Source: Strongylocentrotus purpuratus
Lineage: Eukaryota > Echinodermata > Echinoidea > Camarodonta > Strongylocentrotidae
Length of the DNA: 64,000 nt
Reading direction: 5' to 3'
NCBI RefSeq assembly: GCF_000002235.5
Contig: NW_022145611.1
Span: forward strand, 682,001-746,000
In this document: piece by piece, positions 34,508 to 49,121 of the stretch
How positions within the stretch are numbered: position 1 is the first letter of the stretch
How the letters are laid out: each line of letters opens with the position of its first letter
Notes under the pieces: generated by a model
What the model was told of the DNA's origin: nothing
Seen by the model: only the letters and a program-made list of their open reading frames with translations
The model's database searches: none
Made by a program: the position numbers and the translations under genes

Positions 34508-35371
34508 ATCTTTGAAAAATAAAAACTGATGTTAAACCCATTTTTATCTCACTCAAAGAGTGATAAAATAATTATTGTTGGCAGTAATGTTGATGTATGG
34601 GAAAGGGTTCCAAATCTCAATATGTCAATGGATTCCTCAAACAAAATTGAAGAAAGGGCCTATGGTGAGGGGGGAGCAGCTGAGTGTAGGAAAGAGTGTA
34701 AGGGAGCCCCTTTGGGGGTCTTTTTTTTCTTTTTTTTGACACGGTCGTCACCTAGCTGGCGGTCGTCAGCGTAGCCAGTGGCCGGTAGCGTTAGCCCCAA
34801 AGCCATGTCCAATTTTTAAACTACATTACTTTCTTCCTTTTATTCACTCTGTACACTCCCATGCCTTCCTTTTCGAGTCTGTAAACAACTTTACAACATG
34901 AATTCAATGATGGGCAAGGTTTTACTTCTCATATGAGAGCGCCCTAACTTCGCGAGTTGATTCAAGCCCAATATGGGCTAACAACTGGCCTGCATACCCG
35001 AGCAGAATCATTTTGTGCTCGACAAAGACACACAGCCTTGGGTAAAGAGGTCCAATATTATTAATTTTTTTAGTTATATTTTTTCATTGACAGTATACTA
35101 TTAACTATCAGGAATATTGGATGCTCTGTTTCAAATACAGTCCAGATTGCCGCGCAATGAATTATCTCATGCTTCTTGTCCAAAAACCATATCTAACTGG
35201 TTTTTAAAACGGTATCATTTCAATTTCCATTTCCTCCTCAACAAAGGAGAAAATAACATTTGATACTCTTTCTTTAACAAGCGGCTCTCTGAATTAGTTA
35301 GAATACCTCTTTTGCTACATCTACAACAAGAAGTATTAATATGTAAAAAAATACATGGAGATTACCAGTGT

Positions 35372-35442
35372 GACACATTGGTCTAGTGGATAGGCAAACG
35401 CCTGGCATCTGGAAGGTATCGGGTTCGACTCCCAGCTTTTTT
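35372..35442 (+). ncRNA. tRNA-like Pol III cassette, copy 25
   Basis: Spacing 971, the shortest normal interval. Confidence 0.72.
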
Positions 35443-35446
35443 AGTG

Positions 35447-35480
<34 letters not shown>

Positions 35481-36344
35481 ATCTTTGAAAAATAAAAACT
35501 GATGTTAAACCCATTTTTATCTCACTCAAAGAGTGATAAAATAATTATTGTTGGCAGTAATGTTGATGTATGGGAAAGGGTTCCAAATCTCAATATGTCA
35601 ATGGATTCCTCAAACAAAATTGAAGAAAGGGCCTATGGTGAGGGGGGAGCAGCTGAGTGTAGGAAAGAGTGTAAGGGAGCCCCTTTGGGGGTCTTTTTTT
35701 TCTTTTTTTTGACACGGTCGTCACCTAGCTGGCGGTCGTCAGCGTAGCCAGTGGCCGGTAGCGTTAGCCCCAAAGCCATGTCCAATTTTTAAACTACATT
35801 ACTTTCTTCCTTTTATTCACTCTGTACACTCCCATGCCTTCCTTTTCGAGTCTGTAAACAACTTTACAACATGAATTCAATGATGGGCAAGGTTTTACTT
35901 CTCATATGAGAGCGCCCTAACTTCGCGAGTTGATTCAAGCCCAATATGGGCTAACAACTGGCCTGCATACCCGAGCAGAATCATTTTGTGCTCGACAAAG
36001 ACACACAGCCTTGGGTAAAGAGGTCCAATATTATTAATTTTTTTAGTTATATTTTTTCATTGACAGTATACTATTAACTATCAGGAATATTGGATGCTCT
36101 GTTTCAAATACAGTCCAGATTGCCGCGCAATGAATTATCTCATGCTTCTTGTCCAAAAACCATATCTAACTGGTTTTTAAAACGGTATCATTTCAATTTC
36201 CATTTCCTCCTCAACAAAGGAGAAAATAACATTTGATACTCTTTCTTTAACAAGCGGCTCTCTGAATTAGTTAGAATACCTCTTTTGCTACATCTACAAC
36301 AAGAAGTATTAATATGTAAAAAAATACATGGAGATTACCAGTGT

Positions 36345-36415
36345 GACACATTGGTCTAGTGGATAGGCAAACGCCTGGCATCTGGAAGGTATCGGGTTCG
36401 ACTCCCAGCTTTTTT
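36345..36415 (+). ncRNA. tRNA-like Pol III cassette, copy 26
   Basis: Spacing 973. One of the longest unbroken T tracts (~31 nt). Confidence 0.72.
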
Positions 36416-36419
36416 AGTG

Positions 36420-36456
<37 letters not shown>

Positions 36457-37321
36457 ATCTTTGAAAAATAAAAACTGATGTTAAACCCATTTTTATCTCA
36501 CTCAAAGAGTGATAAAATAATTATTGTTGGCAGTAATGTTGATGTATGGGAAAGGGTTCCAAATCTCAATATGTCAATGGATTCCTCAAACAAAATTGAA
36601 GAAAGGGCCTATGGTGAGGGGGGAGCAGCTGAGTGTAGGAAAGAGTGTAAGGGAGCCCCTTTGGGGGTCTTTTTTTTTCTTTTTTTTGACACGGTCGTCA
36701 CCTAGCTGGCGGTCGTCAGCGTAGCCAGTGGCCGGTAGCGTTAGCCCCAAAGCCATGTCCAATTTTTAAACTACATTACTTTCTTCCTTTTATTCACTCT
36801 GTACACTCCCATGCCTTCCTTTTCGAGTCTGTAAACAACTTTACAACATGAATTCAATGATGGGCAAGGTTTTACTTCTCATATGAGAGCGCCCTAACTT
36901 CGCGAGTTGATTCAAGCCCAATATGGGCTAACAACTGGCCTGCATACCCGAGCAGAATCATTTTGTGCTCGACAAAGACACACAGCCTTGGGTAAAGAGG
37001 TCCAATATTATTAATTTTTTTAGTTATATTTTTTCATTGACAGTATACTATTAACTATCAGGAATATTGGATGCTCTGTTTCAAATACAGTCCAGATTGC
37101 CGCGCAATGAATTATCTCATGCTTCTTGTCCAAAAACCATATCTAACTGGTTTTTAAAACGGTATCATTTCAATTTCCATTTCCTCCTCAACAAAGGAGA
37201 AAATAACATTTGATACTCTTTCTTTAACAAGCGGCTCTCTGAATTAGTTAGAATACCTCTTTTGCTACATCTACAACAAGAAGTATTAATATGTAAAAAA
37301 ATACATGGAGATTACCAGTGT

Positions 37322-37392
37322 GACACATTGGTCTAGTGGATAGGCAAACGCCTGGCATCTGGAAGGTATCGGGTTCGACTCCCAGCTTTTTT
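37322..37392 (+). ncRNA. tRNA-like Pol III cassette, copy 27
   Basis: Spacing 977. T tract with one A. Confidence 0.72.
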
Positions 37393-38295
37393 AGTGCTTT
37401 TTTTTATTTTTTTTTTTTTTTTTTTTATAAATCTTTGAAAAATAAAAACTGATGTTAAACCCATTTTTATCTCACTCAAAGAGTGATAAAATAATTATTG
37501 TTGGCAGTAATGTTGATGTATGGGAAAGGGTTCCAAATCTCAATATGTCAATGGATTCCTCAAACAAAATTGAAGAAAGGGCCTATGGTGAGGGGGGAGC
37601 AGCTGAGTGTAGGAAAGAGTGTAAGGGAGCCCCTTTGGGGGTCTTTTTTTTTCTTTTTTTTGACACGGTCGTCACCTAGCTGGCGGTCGTCAGCGTAGCC
37701 AGTGGCCGGTAGCGTTAGCCCCAAAGCCATGTCCAATTTTTAAACTACATTACTTTCTTCCTTTTATTCACTCTGTACACTCCCATGCCTTCCTTTTCGA
37801 GTCTGTAAACAACTTTACAACATGAATTCAATGATGGGCAAGGTTTTACTTCTCATATGAGAGCGCCCTAACTTCGCGAGTTGATTCAAGCCCAATATGG
37901 GCTAACAACTGGCCTGCATACCCGAGCAGAATCATTTTGTGCTCGACAAAGACACACAGCCTTGGGTAAAGAGGTCCAATATTATTAATTTTTTTAGTTA
38001 TATTTTTTCATTGACAGTATACTATTAACTATCAGGAATATTGGATGCTCTGTTTCAAATACAGTCCAGATTGCCGCGCAATGAATTATCTCATGCTTCT
38101 TGTCCAAAAACCATATCTAACTGGTTTTTAAAACGGTATCATTTCAATTTCCATTTCCTCCTCAACAAAGGAGAAAATAACATTTGATACTCTTTCTTTA
38201 ACAAGCGGCTCTCTGAATTAGTTAGAATACCTCTTTTGCTACATCTACAACAAGAAGTATTAATATGTAAAAAAATACATGGAGATTACCAGTGT

Positions 38296-38366
38296 GACAC
38301 ATTGGTCTAGTGGATAGGCAAACGCCTGGCATCTGGAAGGTATCGGGTTCGACTCCCAGCTTTTTT
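38296..38366 (+). ncRNA. tRNA-like Pol III cassette, copy 28
   Basis: Spacing 974. Confidence 0.72.
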
Positions 38367-38370
38367 AGTG

Positions 38371-38405
<35 letters not shown>

Positions 38406-39270
38406 ATCTTTGAAAAATAAAAACTGATGTTAAACCCATTTTTATCTCACTCAAAGAGTGATAAAATAATTATTGTTGGCAGTAATGTTGATGTATGGGA
38501 AAGGGTTCCAAATCTCAATATGTCAATGGATTCCTCAAACAAAATTGAAGAAAGGGCCTATGGTGAGGGGGGAGCAGCTGAGTGTAGGAAAGAGTGTAAG
38601 GGAGCCCCTTTGGGGGTCTTTTTTTTTCTTTTTTTTGACACGGTCGTCACCTAGCTGGCGGTCGTCAGCGTAGCCAGTGGCCGGTAGCGTTAGCCCCAAA
38701 GCCATGTCCAATTTTTAAACTACATTACTTTCTTCCTTTTATTCACTCTGTACACTCCCATGCCTTCCTTTTCGAGTCTGTAAACAACTTTACAACATGA
38801 ATTCAATGATGGGCAAGGTTTTACTTCTCATATGAGAGCGCCCTAACTTCGCGAGTTGATTCAAGCCCAATATGGGCTAACAACTGGCCTGCATACCCGA
38901 GCAGAATCATTTTGTGCTCGACAAAGACACACAGCCTTGGGTAAAGAGGTCCAATATTATTAATTTTTTTAGTTATATTTTTTCATTGACAGTATACTAT
39001 TAACTATCAGGAATATTGGATGCTCTGTTTCAAATACAGTCCAGATTGCCGCGCAATGAATTATCTCATGCTTCTTGTCCAAAAACCATATCTAACTGGT
39101 TTTTAAAACGGTATCATTTCAATTTCCATTTCCTCCTCAACAAAGGAGAAAATAACATTTGATACTCTTTCTTTAACAAGCGGCTCTCTGAATTAGTTAG
39201 AATACCTCTTTTGCTACATCTACAACAAGAAGTATTAATATGTAAAAAAATACATGGAGATTACCAGTGT

Positions 39271-39341
39271 GACACATTGGTCTAGTGGATAGGCAAACGC
39301 CTGGCATCTGGAAGGTATCGGGTTCGACTCCCAGCTTTTTT
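39271..39341 (+). ncRNA. tRNA-like Pol III cassette, copy 29
   Basis: Spacing 975. Confidence 0.72.
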
Positions 39342-39346
39342 AGTGC

Positions 39347-39377
<31 letters not shown>

Positions 39378-40242
39378 ATCTTTGAAAAATAAAAACTGAT
39401 GTTAAACCCATTTTTATCTCACTCAAAGAGTGATAAAATAATTATTGTTGGCAGTAATGTTGATGTATGGGAAAGGGTTCCAAATCTCAATATGTCAATG
39501 GATTCCTCAAACAAAATTGAAGAAAGGGCCTATGGTGAGGGGGGAGCAGCTGAGTGTAGGAAAGAGTGTAAGGGAGCCCCTTTGGGGGTCTTTTTTTTTC
39601 TTTTTTTTGACACGGTCGTCACCTAGCTGGCGGTCGTCAGCGTAGCCAGTGGCCGGTAGCGTTAGCCCCAAAGCCATGTCCAATTTTTAAACTACATTAC
39701 TTTCTTCCTTTTATTCACTCTGTACACTCCCATGCCTTCCTTTTCGAGTCTGTAAACAACTTTACAACATGAATTCAATGATGGGCAAGGTTTTACTTCT
39801 CATATGAGAGCGCCCTAACTTCGCGAGTTGATTCAAGCCCAATATGGGCTAACAACTGGCCTGCATACCCGAGCAGAATCATTTTGTGCTCGACAAAGAC
39901 ACACAGCCTTGGGTAAAGAGGTCCAATATTATTAATTTTTTTAGTTATATTTTTTCATTGACAGTATACTATTAACTATCAGGAATATTGGATGCTCTGT
40001 TTCAAATACAGTCCAGATTGCCGCGCAATGAATTATCTCATGCTTCTTGTCCAAAAACCATATCTAACTGGTTTTTAAAACGGTATCATTTCAATTTCCA
40101 TTTCCTCCTCAACAAAGGAGAAAATAACATTTGATACTCTTTCTTTAACAAGCGGCTCTCTGAATTAGTTAGAATACCTCTTTTGCTACATCTACAACAA
40201 GAAGTATTAATATGTAAAAAAATACATGGAGATTACCAGTGT

Positions 40243-40313
40243 GACACATTGGTCTAGTGGATAGGCAAACGCCTGGCATCTGGAAGGTATCGGGTTCGAC
40301 TCCCAGCTTTTTT
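40243..40313 (+). ncRNA. tRNA-like Pol III cassette, copy 30
   Basis: Spacing 972. Long unbroken T tract (~32 nt). Confidence 0.72.
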
Positions 40314-40317
40314 AGTG

Positions 40318-40354
<37 letters not shown>

Positions 40355-41219
40355 ATCTTTGAAAAATAAAAACTGATGTTAAACCCATTTTTATCTCACT
40401 CAAAGAGTGATAAAATAATTATTGTTGGCAGTAATGTTGATGTATGGGAAAGGGTTCCAAATCTCAATATGTCAATGGATTCCTCAAACAAAATTGAAGA
40501 AAGGGCCTATGGTGAGGGGGGAGCAGCTGAGTGTAGGAAAGAGTGTAAGGGAGCCCCTTTGGGGGTCTTTTTTTTTCTTTTTTTTGACACGGTCGTCACC
40601 TAGCTGGCGGTCGTCAGCGTAGCCAGTGGCCGGTAGCGTTAGCCCCAAAGCCATGTCCAATTTTTAAACTACATTACTTTCTTCCTTTTATTCACTCTGT
40701 ACACTCCCATGCCTTCCTTTTCGAGTCTGTAAACAACTTTACAACATGAATTCAATGATGGGCAAGGTTTTACTTCTCATATGAGAGCGCCCTAACTTCG
40801 CGAGTTGATTCAAGCCCAATATGGGCTAACAACTGGCCTGCATACCCGAGCAGAATCATTTTGTGCTCGACAAAGACACACAGCCTTGGGTAAAGAGGTC
40901 CAATATTATTAATTTTTTTAGTTATATTTTTTCATTGACAGTATACTATTAACTATCAGGAATATTGGATGCTCTGTTTCAAATACAGTCCAGATTGCCG
41001 CGCAATGAATTATCTCATGCTTCTTGTCCAAAAACCATATCTAACTGGTTTTTAAAACGGTATCATTTCAATTTCCATTTCCTCCTCAACAAAGGAGAAA
41101 ATAACATTTGATACTCTTTCTTTAACAAGCGGCTCTCTGAATTAGTTAGAATACCTCTTTTGCTACATCTACAACAAGAAGTATTAATATGTAAAAAAAT
41201 ACATGGAGATTACCAGTGT

Positions 41220-41290
41220 GACACATTGGTCTAGTGGATAGGCAAACGCCTGGCATCTGGAAGGTATCGGGTTCGACTCCCAGCTTTTTT
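41220..41290 (+). ncRNA. tRNA-like Pol III cassette, copy 31
   Basis: Spacing 977. Confidence 0.72.
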
Positions 41291-41293
41291 AGT

Positions 41294-41327
<34 letters not shown>

Positions 41328-42192
41328 ATCTTTGAAAAATAAAAACTGATGTTAAACCCATTTTTATCTCACTCAAAGAGTGATAAAATAATTATTGTTG
41401 GCAGTAATGTTGATGTATGGGAAAGGGTTCCAAATCTCAATATGTCAATGGATTCCTCAAACAAAATTGAAGAAAGGGCCTATGGTGAGGGGGGAGCAGC
41501 TGAGTGTAGGAAAGAGTGTAAGGGAGCCCCTTTGGGGGTCTTTTTTTTTCTTTTTTTTGACACGGTCGTCACCTAGCTGGCGGTCGTCAGCGTAGCCAGT
41601 GGCCGGTAGCGTTAGCCCCAAAGCCATGTCCAATTTTTAAACTACATTACTTTCTTCCTTTTATTCACTCTGTACACTCCCATGCCTTCCTTTTCGAGTC
41701 TGTAAACAACTTTACAACATGAATTCAATGATGGGCAAGGTTTTACTTCTCATATGAGAGCGCCCTAACTTCGCGAGTTGATTCAAGCCCAATATGGGCT
41801 AACAACTGGCCTGCATACCCGAGCAGAATCATTTTGTGCTCGACAAAGACACACAGCCTTGGGTAAAGAGGTCCAATATTATTAATTTTTTTAGTTATAT
41901 TTTTTCATTGACAGTATACTATTAACTATCAGGAATATTGGATGCTCTGTTTCAAATACAGTCCAGATTGCCGCGCAATGAATTATCTCATGCTTCTTGT
42001 CCAAAAACCATATCTAACTGGTTTTTAAAACGGTATCATTTCAATTTCCATTTCCTCCTCAACAAAGGAGAAAATAACATTTGATACTCTTTCTTTAACA
42101 AGCGGCTCTCTGAATTAGTTAGAATACCTCTTTTGCTACATCTACAACAAGAAGTATTAATATGTAAAAAAATACATGGAGATTACCAGTGT

Positions 42193-42263
42193 GACACATT
42201 GGTCTAGTGGATAGGCAAACGCCTGGCATCTGGAAGGTATCGGGTTCGACTCCCAGCTTTTTT
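42193..42263 (+). ncRNA. tRNA-like Pol III cassette, copy 32
   Basis: Spacing 973. Confidence 0.72.
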
Positions 42264-42267
42264 AGTG

Positions 42268-42302
<35 letters not shown>

Positions 42303-43167
42303 ATCTTTGAAAAATAAAAACTGATGTTAAACCCATTTTTATCTCACTCAAAGAGTGATAAAATAATTATTGTTGGCAGTAATGTTGATGTATGGGAAAG
42401 GGTTCCAAATCTCAATATGTCAATGGATTCCTCAAACAAAATTGAAGAAAGGGCCTATGGTGAGGGGGGAGCAGCTGAGTGTAGGAAAGAGTGTAAGGGA
42501 GCCCCTTTGGGGGTCTTTTTTTTTCTTTTTTTTGACACGGTCGTCACCTAGCTGGCGGTCGTCAGCGTAGCCAGTGGCCGGTAGCGTTAGCCCCAAAGCC
42601 ATGTCCAATTTTTAAACTACATTACTTTCTTCCTTTTATTCACTCTGTACACTCCCATGCCTTCCTTTTCGAGTCTGTAAACAACTTTACAACATGAATT
42701 CAATGATGGGCAAGGTTTTACTTCTCATATGAGAGCGCCCTAACTTCGCGAGTTGATTCAAGCCCAATATGGGCTAACAACTGGCCTGCATACCCGAGCA
42801 GAATCATTTTGTGCTCGACAAAGACACACAGCCTTGGGTAAAGAGGTCCAATATTATTAATTTTTTTAGTTATATTTTTTCATTGACAGTATACTATTAA
42901 CTATCAGGAATATTGGATGCTCTGTTTCAAATACAGTCCAGATTGCCGCGCAATGAATTATCTCATGCTTCTTGTCCAAAAACCATATCTAACTGGTTTT
43001 TAAAACGGTATCATTTCAATTTCCATTTCCTCCTCAACAAAGGAGAAAATAACATTTGATACTCTTTCTTTAACAAGCGGCTCTCTGAATTAGTTAGAAT
43101 ACCTCTTTTGCTACATCTACAACAAGAAGTATTAATATGTAAAAAAATACATGGAGATTACCAGTGT

Positions 43168-43238
43168 GACACATTGGTCTAGTGGATAGGCAAACGCCTG
43201 GCATCTGGAAGGTATCGGGTTCGACTCCCAGCTTTTTT
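43168..43238 (+). ncRNA. tRNA-like Pol III cassette, copy 33
   Basis: Spacing 975. Confidence 0.72.
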
Positions 43239-43242
43239 AGTG

Positions 43243-43277
<35 letters not shown>

Positions 43278-44142
43278 ATCTTTGAAAAATAAAAACTGAT
43301 GTTAAACCCATTTTTATCTCACTCAAAGAGTGATAAAATAATTATTGTTGGCAGTAATGTTGATGTATGGGAAAGGGTTCCAAATCTCAATATGTCAATG
43401 GATTCCTCAAACAAAATTGAAGAAAGGGCCTATGGTGAGGGGGGAGCAGCTGAGTGTAGGAAAGAGTGTAAGGGAGCCCCTTTGGGGGTCTTTTTTTTTC
43501 TTTTTTTTGACACGGTCGTCACCTAGCTGGCGGTCGTCAGCGTAGCCAGTGGCCGGTAGCGTTAGCCCCAAAGCCATGTCCAATTTTTAAACTACATTAC
43601 TTTCTTCCTTTTATTCACTCTGTACACTCCCATGCCTTCCTTTTCGAGTCTGTAAACAACTTTACAACATGAATTCAATGATGGGCAAGGTTTTACTTCT
43701 CATATGAGAGCGCCCTAACTTCGCGAGTTGATTCAAGCCCAATATGGGCTAACAACTGGCCTGCATACCCGAGCAGAATCATTTTGTGCTCGACAAAGAC
43801 ACACAGCCTTGGGTAAAGAGGTCCAATATTATTAATTTTTTTAGTTATATTTTTTCATTGACAGTATACTATTAACTATCAGGAATATTGGATGCTCTGT
43901 TTCAAATACAGTCCAGATTGCCGCGCAATGAATTATCTCATGCTTCTTGTCCAAAAACCATATCTAACTGGTTTTTAAAACGGTATCATTTCAATTTCCA
44001 TTTCCTCCTCAACAAAGGAGAAAATAACATTTGATACTCTTTCTTTAACAAGCGGCTCTCTGAATTAGTTAGAATACCTCTTTTGCTACATCTACAACAA
44101 GAAGTATTAATATGTAAAAAAATACATGGAGATTACCAGTGT

Positions 44143-44213
44143 GACACATTGGTCTAGTGGATAGGCAAACGCCTGGCATCTGGAAGGTATCGGGTTCGAC
44201 TCCCAGCTTTTTT
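44143..44213 (+). ncRNA. tRNA-like Pol III cassette, copy 34
   Basis: Spacing 975. Confidence 0.72.
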
Positions 44214-44217
44214 AGTG

Positions 44218-44252
<35 letters not shown>

Positions 44253-45117
44253 ATCTTTGAAAAATAAAAACTGATGTTAAACCCATTTTTATCTCACTCA
44301 AAGAGTGATAAAATAATTATTGTTGGCAGTAATGTTGATGTATGGGAAAGGGTTCCAAATCTCAATATGTCAATGGATTCCTCAAACAAAATTGAAGAAA
44401 GGGCCTATGGTGAGGGGGGAGCAGCTGAGTGTAGGAAAGAGTGTAAGGGAGCCCCTTTGGGGGTCTTTTTTTTTCTTTTTTTTGACACGGTCGTCACCTA
44501 GCTGGCGGTCGTCAGCGTAGCCAGTGGCCGGTAGCGTTAGCCCCAAAGCCATGTCCAATTTTTAAACTACATTACTTTCTTCCTTTTATTCACTCTGTAC
44601 ACTCCCATGCCTTCCTTTTCGAGTCTGTAAACAACTTTACAACATGAATTCAATGATGGGCAAGGTTTTACTTCTCATATGAGAGCGCCCTAACTTCGCG
44701 AGTTGATTCAAGCCCAATATGGGCTAACAACTGGCCTGCATACCCGAGCAGAATCATTTTGTGCTCGACAAAGACACACAGCCTTGGGTAAAGAGGTCCA
44801 ATATTATTAATTTTTTTAGTTATATTTTTTCATTGACAGTATACTATTAACTATCAGGAATATTGGATGCTCTGTTTCAAATACAGTCCAGATTGCCGCG
44901 CAATGAATTATCTCATGCTTCTTGTCCAAAAACCATATCTAACTGGTTTTTAAAACGGTATCATTTCAATTTCCATTTCCTCCTCAACAAAGGAGAAAAT
45001 AACATTTGATACTCTTTCTTTAACAAGCGGCTCTCTGAATTAGTTAGAATACCTCTTTTGCTACATCTACAACAAGAAGTATTAATATGAAAAAAAATAC
45101 ATGGAGATTACCAGTGT

Positions 45118-45188
45118 GACACATTGGTCTAGTGGATAGGCAAACGCCTGGCATCTGGAAGGTATCGGGTTCGACTCCCAGCTTTTTT
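45118..45188 (+). ncRNA. tRNA-like Pol III cassette, copy 35
   Basis: Spacing 975. Preceded by the T-to-A variant at 45090. Confidence 0.72.
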
Positions 45189-45192
45189 AGTG

Positions 45193-45226
<34 letters not shown>

Positions 45227-46091
45227 ATCTTTGAAAAATAAAAACTGATGTTAAACCCATTTTTATCTCACTCAAAGAGTGATAAAATAATTATTGTTGG
45301 CAGTAATGTTGATGTATGGGAAAGGGTTCCAAATCTCAATATGTCAATGGATTCCTCAAACAAAATTGAAGAAAGGGCCTATGGTGAGGGGGGAGCAGCT
45401 GAGTGTAGGAAAGAGTGTAAGGGAGCCCCTTTGGGGGTCTTTTTTTTTCTTTTTTTTGACACGGTCGTCACCTAGCTGGCGGTCGTCAGCGTAGCCAGTG
45501 GCCGGTAGCGTTAGCCCCAAAGCCATGTCCAATTTTTAAACTACATTACTTTCTTCCTTTTATTCACTCTGTACACTCCCATGCCTTCCTTTTCGAGTCT
45601 GTAAACAACTTTACAACATGAATTCAATGATGGGCAAGGTTTTACTTCTCATATGAGAGCGCCCTAACTTCGCGAGTTGATTCAAGCCCAATATGGGCTA
45701 ACAACTGGCCTGCATACCCGAGCAGAATCATTTTGTGCTCGACAAAGACACACAGCCTTGGGTAAAGAGGTCCAATATTATTAATTTTTTTAGTTATATT
45801 TTTTCATTGACAGTATACTATTAACTATCAGGAATATTGGATGCTCTGTTTCAAATACAGTCCAGATTGCCGCGCAATGAATTATCTCATGCTTCTTGTC
45901 CAAAAACCATATCTAACTGGTTTTTAAAACGGTATCATTTCAATTTCCATTTCCTCCTCAACAAAGGAGAAAATAACATTTGATACTCTTTCTTTAACAA
46001 GCGGCTCTCTGAATTAGTTAGAATACCTCTTTTGCTACATCTACAACAAGAAGTATTAATATGTAAAAAAATACATGGAGATTACCAGTGT

Positions 46092-46162
46092 GACACATTG
46101 GTCTAGTGGATAGGCAAACGCCTGGCATCTGGAAGGTATCGGGTTCGACTCCCAGCTTTTTT
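46092..46162 (+). ncRNA. tRNA-like Pol III cassette, copy 36
   Basis: Spacing 974. Confidence 0.72.
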
Positions 46163-46165
46163 AGT

Positions 46166-46199
<34 letters not shown>

Positions 46200-47063
46200 A
46201 TCTTTGAAAAATAAAAACTGATGTTAAACCCATTTTTATCTCACTCAAAGAGTGATAAAATAATTATTGTTGGCAGTAATGTTGATGTATGGGAAAGGGT
46301 TCCAAATCTCAATATGTCAATGGATTCCTCAAACAAAATTGAAGAAAGGGCCTATGGTGAGGGGGGAGCAGCTGAGTGTAGGAAAGAGTGTAAGGGAGCC
46401 CCTTTGGGGGTCTTTTTTTTCTTTTTTTTGACACGGTCGTCACCTAGCTGGCGGTCGTCAGCGTAGCCAGTGGCCGGTAGCGTTAGCCCCAAAGCCATGT
46501 CCAATTTTTAAACTACATTACTTTCTTCCTTTTATTCACTCTGTACACTCCCATGCCTTCCTTTTCGAGTCTGTAAACAACTTTACAACATGAATTCAAT
46601 GATGGGCAAGGTTTTACTTCTCATATGAGAGCGCCCTAACTTCGCGAGTTGATTCAAGCCCAATATGGGCTAACAACTGGCCTGCATACCCGAGCAGAAT
46701 CATTTTGTGCTCGACAAAGACACACAGCCTTGGGTAAAGAGGTCCAATATTATTAATTTTTTTAGTTATATTTTTTCATTGACAGTATACTATTAACTAT
46801 CAGGAATATTGGATGCTCTGTTTCAAATACAGTCCAGATTGCCGCGCAATGAATTATCTCATGCTTCTTGTCCAAAAACCATATCTAACTGGTTTTTAAA
46901 ACGGTATCATTTCAATTTCCATTTCCTCCTCAACAAAGGAGAAAATAACATTTGATACTCTTTCTTTAACAAGCGGCTCTCTGAATTAGTTAGAATACCT
47001 CTTTTGCTACATCTACAACAAGAAGTATTAATATGTAAAAAAATACATGGAGATTACCAGTGT

Positions 47064-47134
47064 GACACATTGGTCTAGTGGATAGGCAAACGCCTGGCAT
47101 CTGGAAGGTATCGGGTTCGACTCCCAGCTTTTTT
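47064..47134 (+). ncRNA. tRNA-like Pol III cassette, copy 37
   Basis: Spacing 972. Confidence 0.72.
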
Positions 47135-47138
47135 AGTG

Positions 47139-47173
<35 letters not shown>

Positions 47174-48038
47174 ATCTTTGAAAAATAAAAACTGATGTTA
47201 AACCCATTTTTATCTCACTCAAAGAGTGATAAAATAATTATTGTTGGCAGTAATGTTGATGTATGGGAAAGGGTTCCAAATCTCAATATGTCAATGGATT
47301 CCTCAAACAAAATTGAAGAAAGGGCCTATGGTGAGGGGGGAGCAGCTGAGTGTAGGAAAGAGTGTAAGGGAGCCCCTTTGGGGGTCTTTTTTTTTCTTTT
47401 TTTTGACACGGTCGTCACCTAGCTGGCGGTCGTCAGCGTAGCCAGTGGCCGGTAGCGTTAGCCCCAAAGCCATGTCCAATTTTTAAACTACATTACTTTC
47501 TTCCTTTTATTCACTCTGTACACTCCCATGCCTTCCTTTTCGAGTCTGTAAACAACTTTACAACATGAATTCAATGATGGGCAAGGTTTTACTTCTCATA
47601 TGAGAGCGCCCTAACTTCGCGAGTTGATTCAAGCCCAATATGGGCTAACAACTGGCCTGCATACCCGAGCAGAATCATTTTGTGCTCGACAAAGACACAC
47701 AGCCTTGGGTAAAGAGGTCCAATATTATTAATTTTTTTAGTTATATTTTTTCATTGACAGTATACTATTAACTATCAGGAATATTGGATGCTCTGTTTCA
47801 AATACAGTCCAGATTGCCGCGCAATGAATTATCTCATGCTTCTTGTCCAAAAACCATATCTAACTGGTTTTTAAAACGGTATCATTTCAATTTCCATTTC
47901 CTCCTCAACAAAGGAGAAAATAACATTTGATACTCTTTCTTTAACAAGCGGCTCTCTGAATTAGTTAGAATACCTCTTTTGCTACATCTACAACAAGAAG
48001 TATTAATATGTAAAAAAATACATGGAGATTACCAGTGT

Positions 48039-48109
48039 GACACATTGGTCTAGTGGATAGGCAAACGCCTGGCATCTGGAAGGTATCGGGTTCGACTCCC
48101 AGCTTTTTT
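48039..48109 (+). ncRNA. tRNA-like Pol III cassette, copy 38
   Basis: Spacing 975. Confidence 0.72.
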
Positions 48110-48113
48110 AGTG

Positions 48114-48148
<35 letters not shown>

Positions 48149-49013
48149 ATCTTTGAAAAATAAAAACTGATGTTAAACCCATTTTTATCTCACTCAAAGA
48201 GTGATAAAATAATTATTGTTGGCAGTAATGTTGATGTATGGGAAAGGGTTCCAAATCTCAATATGTCAATGGATTCCTCAAACAAAATTGAAGAAAGGGC
48301 CTATGGTGAGGGGGGAGCAGCTGAGTGTAGGAAAGAGTGTAAGGGAGCCCCTTTGGGGGTCTTTTTTTTTCTTTTTTTTGACACGGTCGTCACCTAGCTG
48401 GCGGTCGTCAGCGTAGCCAGTGGCCGGTAGCGTTAGCCCCAAAGCCATGTCCAATTTTTAAACTACATTACTTTCTTCCTTTTATTCACTCTGTACACTC
48501 CCATGCCTTCCTTTTCGAGTCTGTAAACAACTTTACAACATGAATTCAATGATGGGCAAGGTTTTACTTCTCATATGAGAGCGCCCTAACTTCGCGAGTT
48601 GATTCAAGCCCAATATGGGCTAACAACTGGCCTGCATACCCGAGCAGAATCATTTTGTGCTCGACAAAGACACACAGCCTTGGGTAAAGAGGTCCAATAT
48701 TATTAATTTTTTTAGTTATATTTTTTCATTGACAGTATACTATTAACTATCAGGAATATTGGATGCTCTGTTTCAAATACAGTCCAGATTGCCGCGCAAT
48801 GAATTATCTCATGCTTCTTGTCCAAAAACCATATCTAACTGGTTTTTAAAACGGTATCATTTCAATTTCCATTTCCTCCTCAACAAAGGAGAAAATAACA
48901 TTTGATACTCTTTCTTTAACAAGCGGCTCTCTGAATTAGTTAGAATACCTCTTTTGCTACATCTACAACAAGAAGTATTAATATGTAAAAAAATACATGG
49001 AGATTACCAGTGT

Positions 49014-49084
49014 GACACATTGGTCTAGTGGATAGGCAAACGCCTGGCATCTGGAAGGTATCGGGTTCGACTCCCAGCTTTTTT
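49014..49084 (+). ncRNA. tRNA-like Pol III cassette, copy 39
   Basis: Spacing 975. Confidence 0.72.
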
Positions 49085-49087
49085 AGT

Positions 49088-49121
<34 letters not shown>
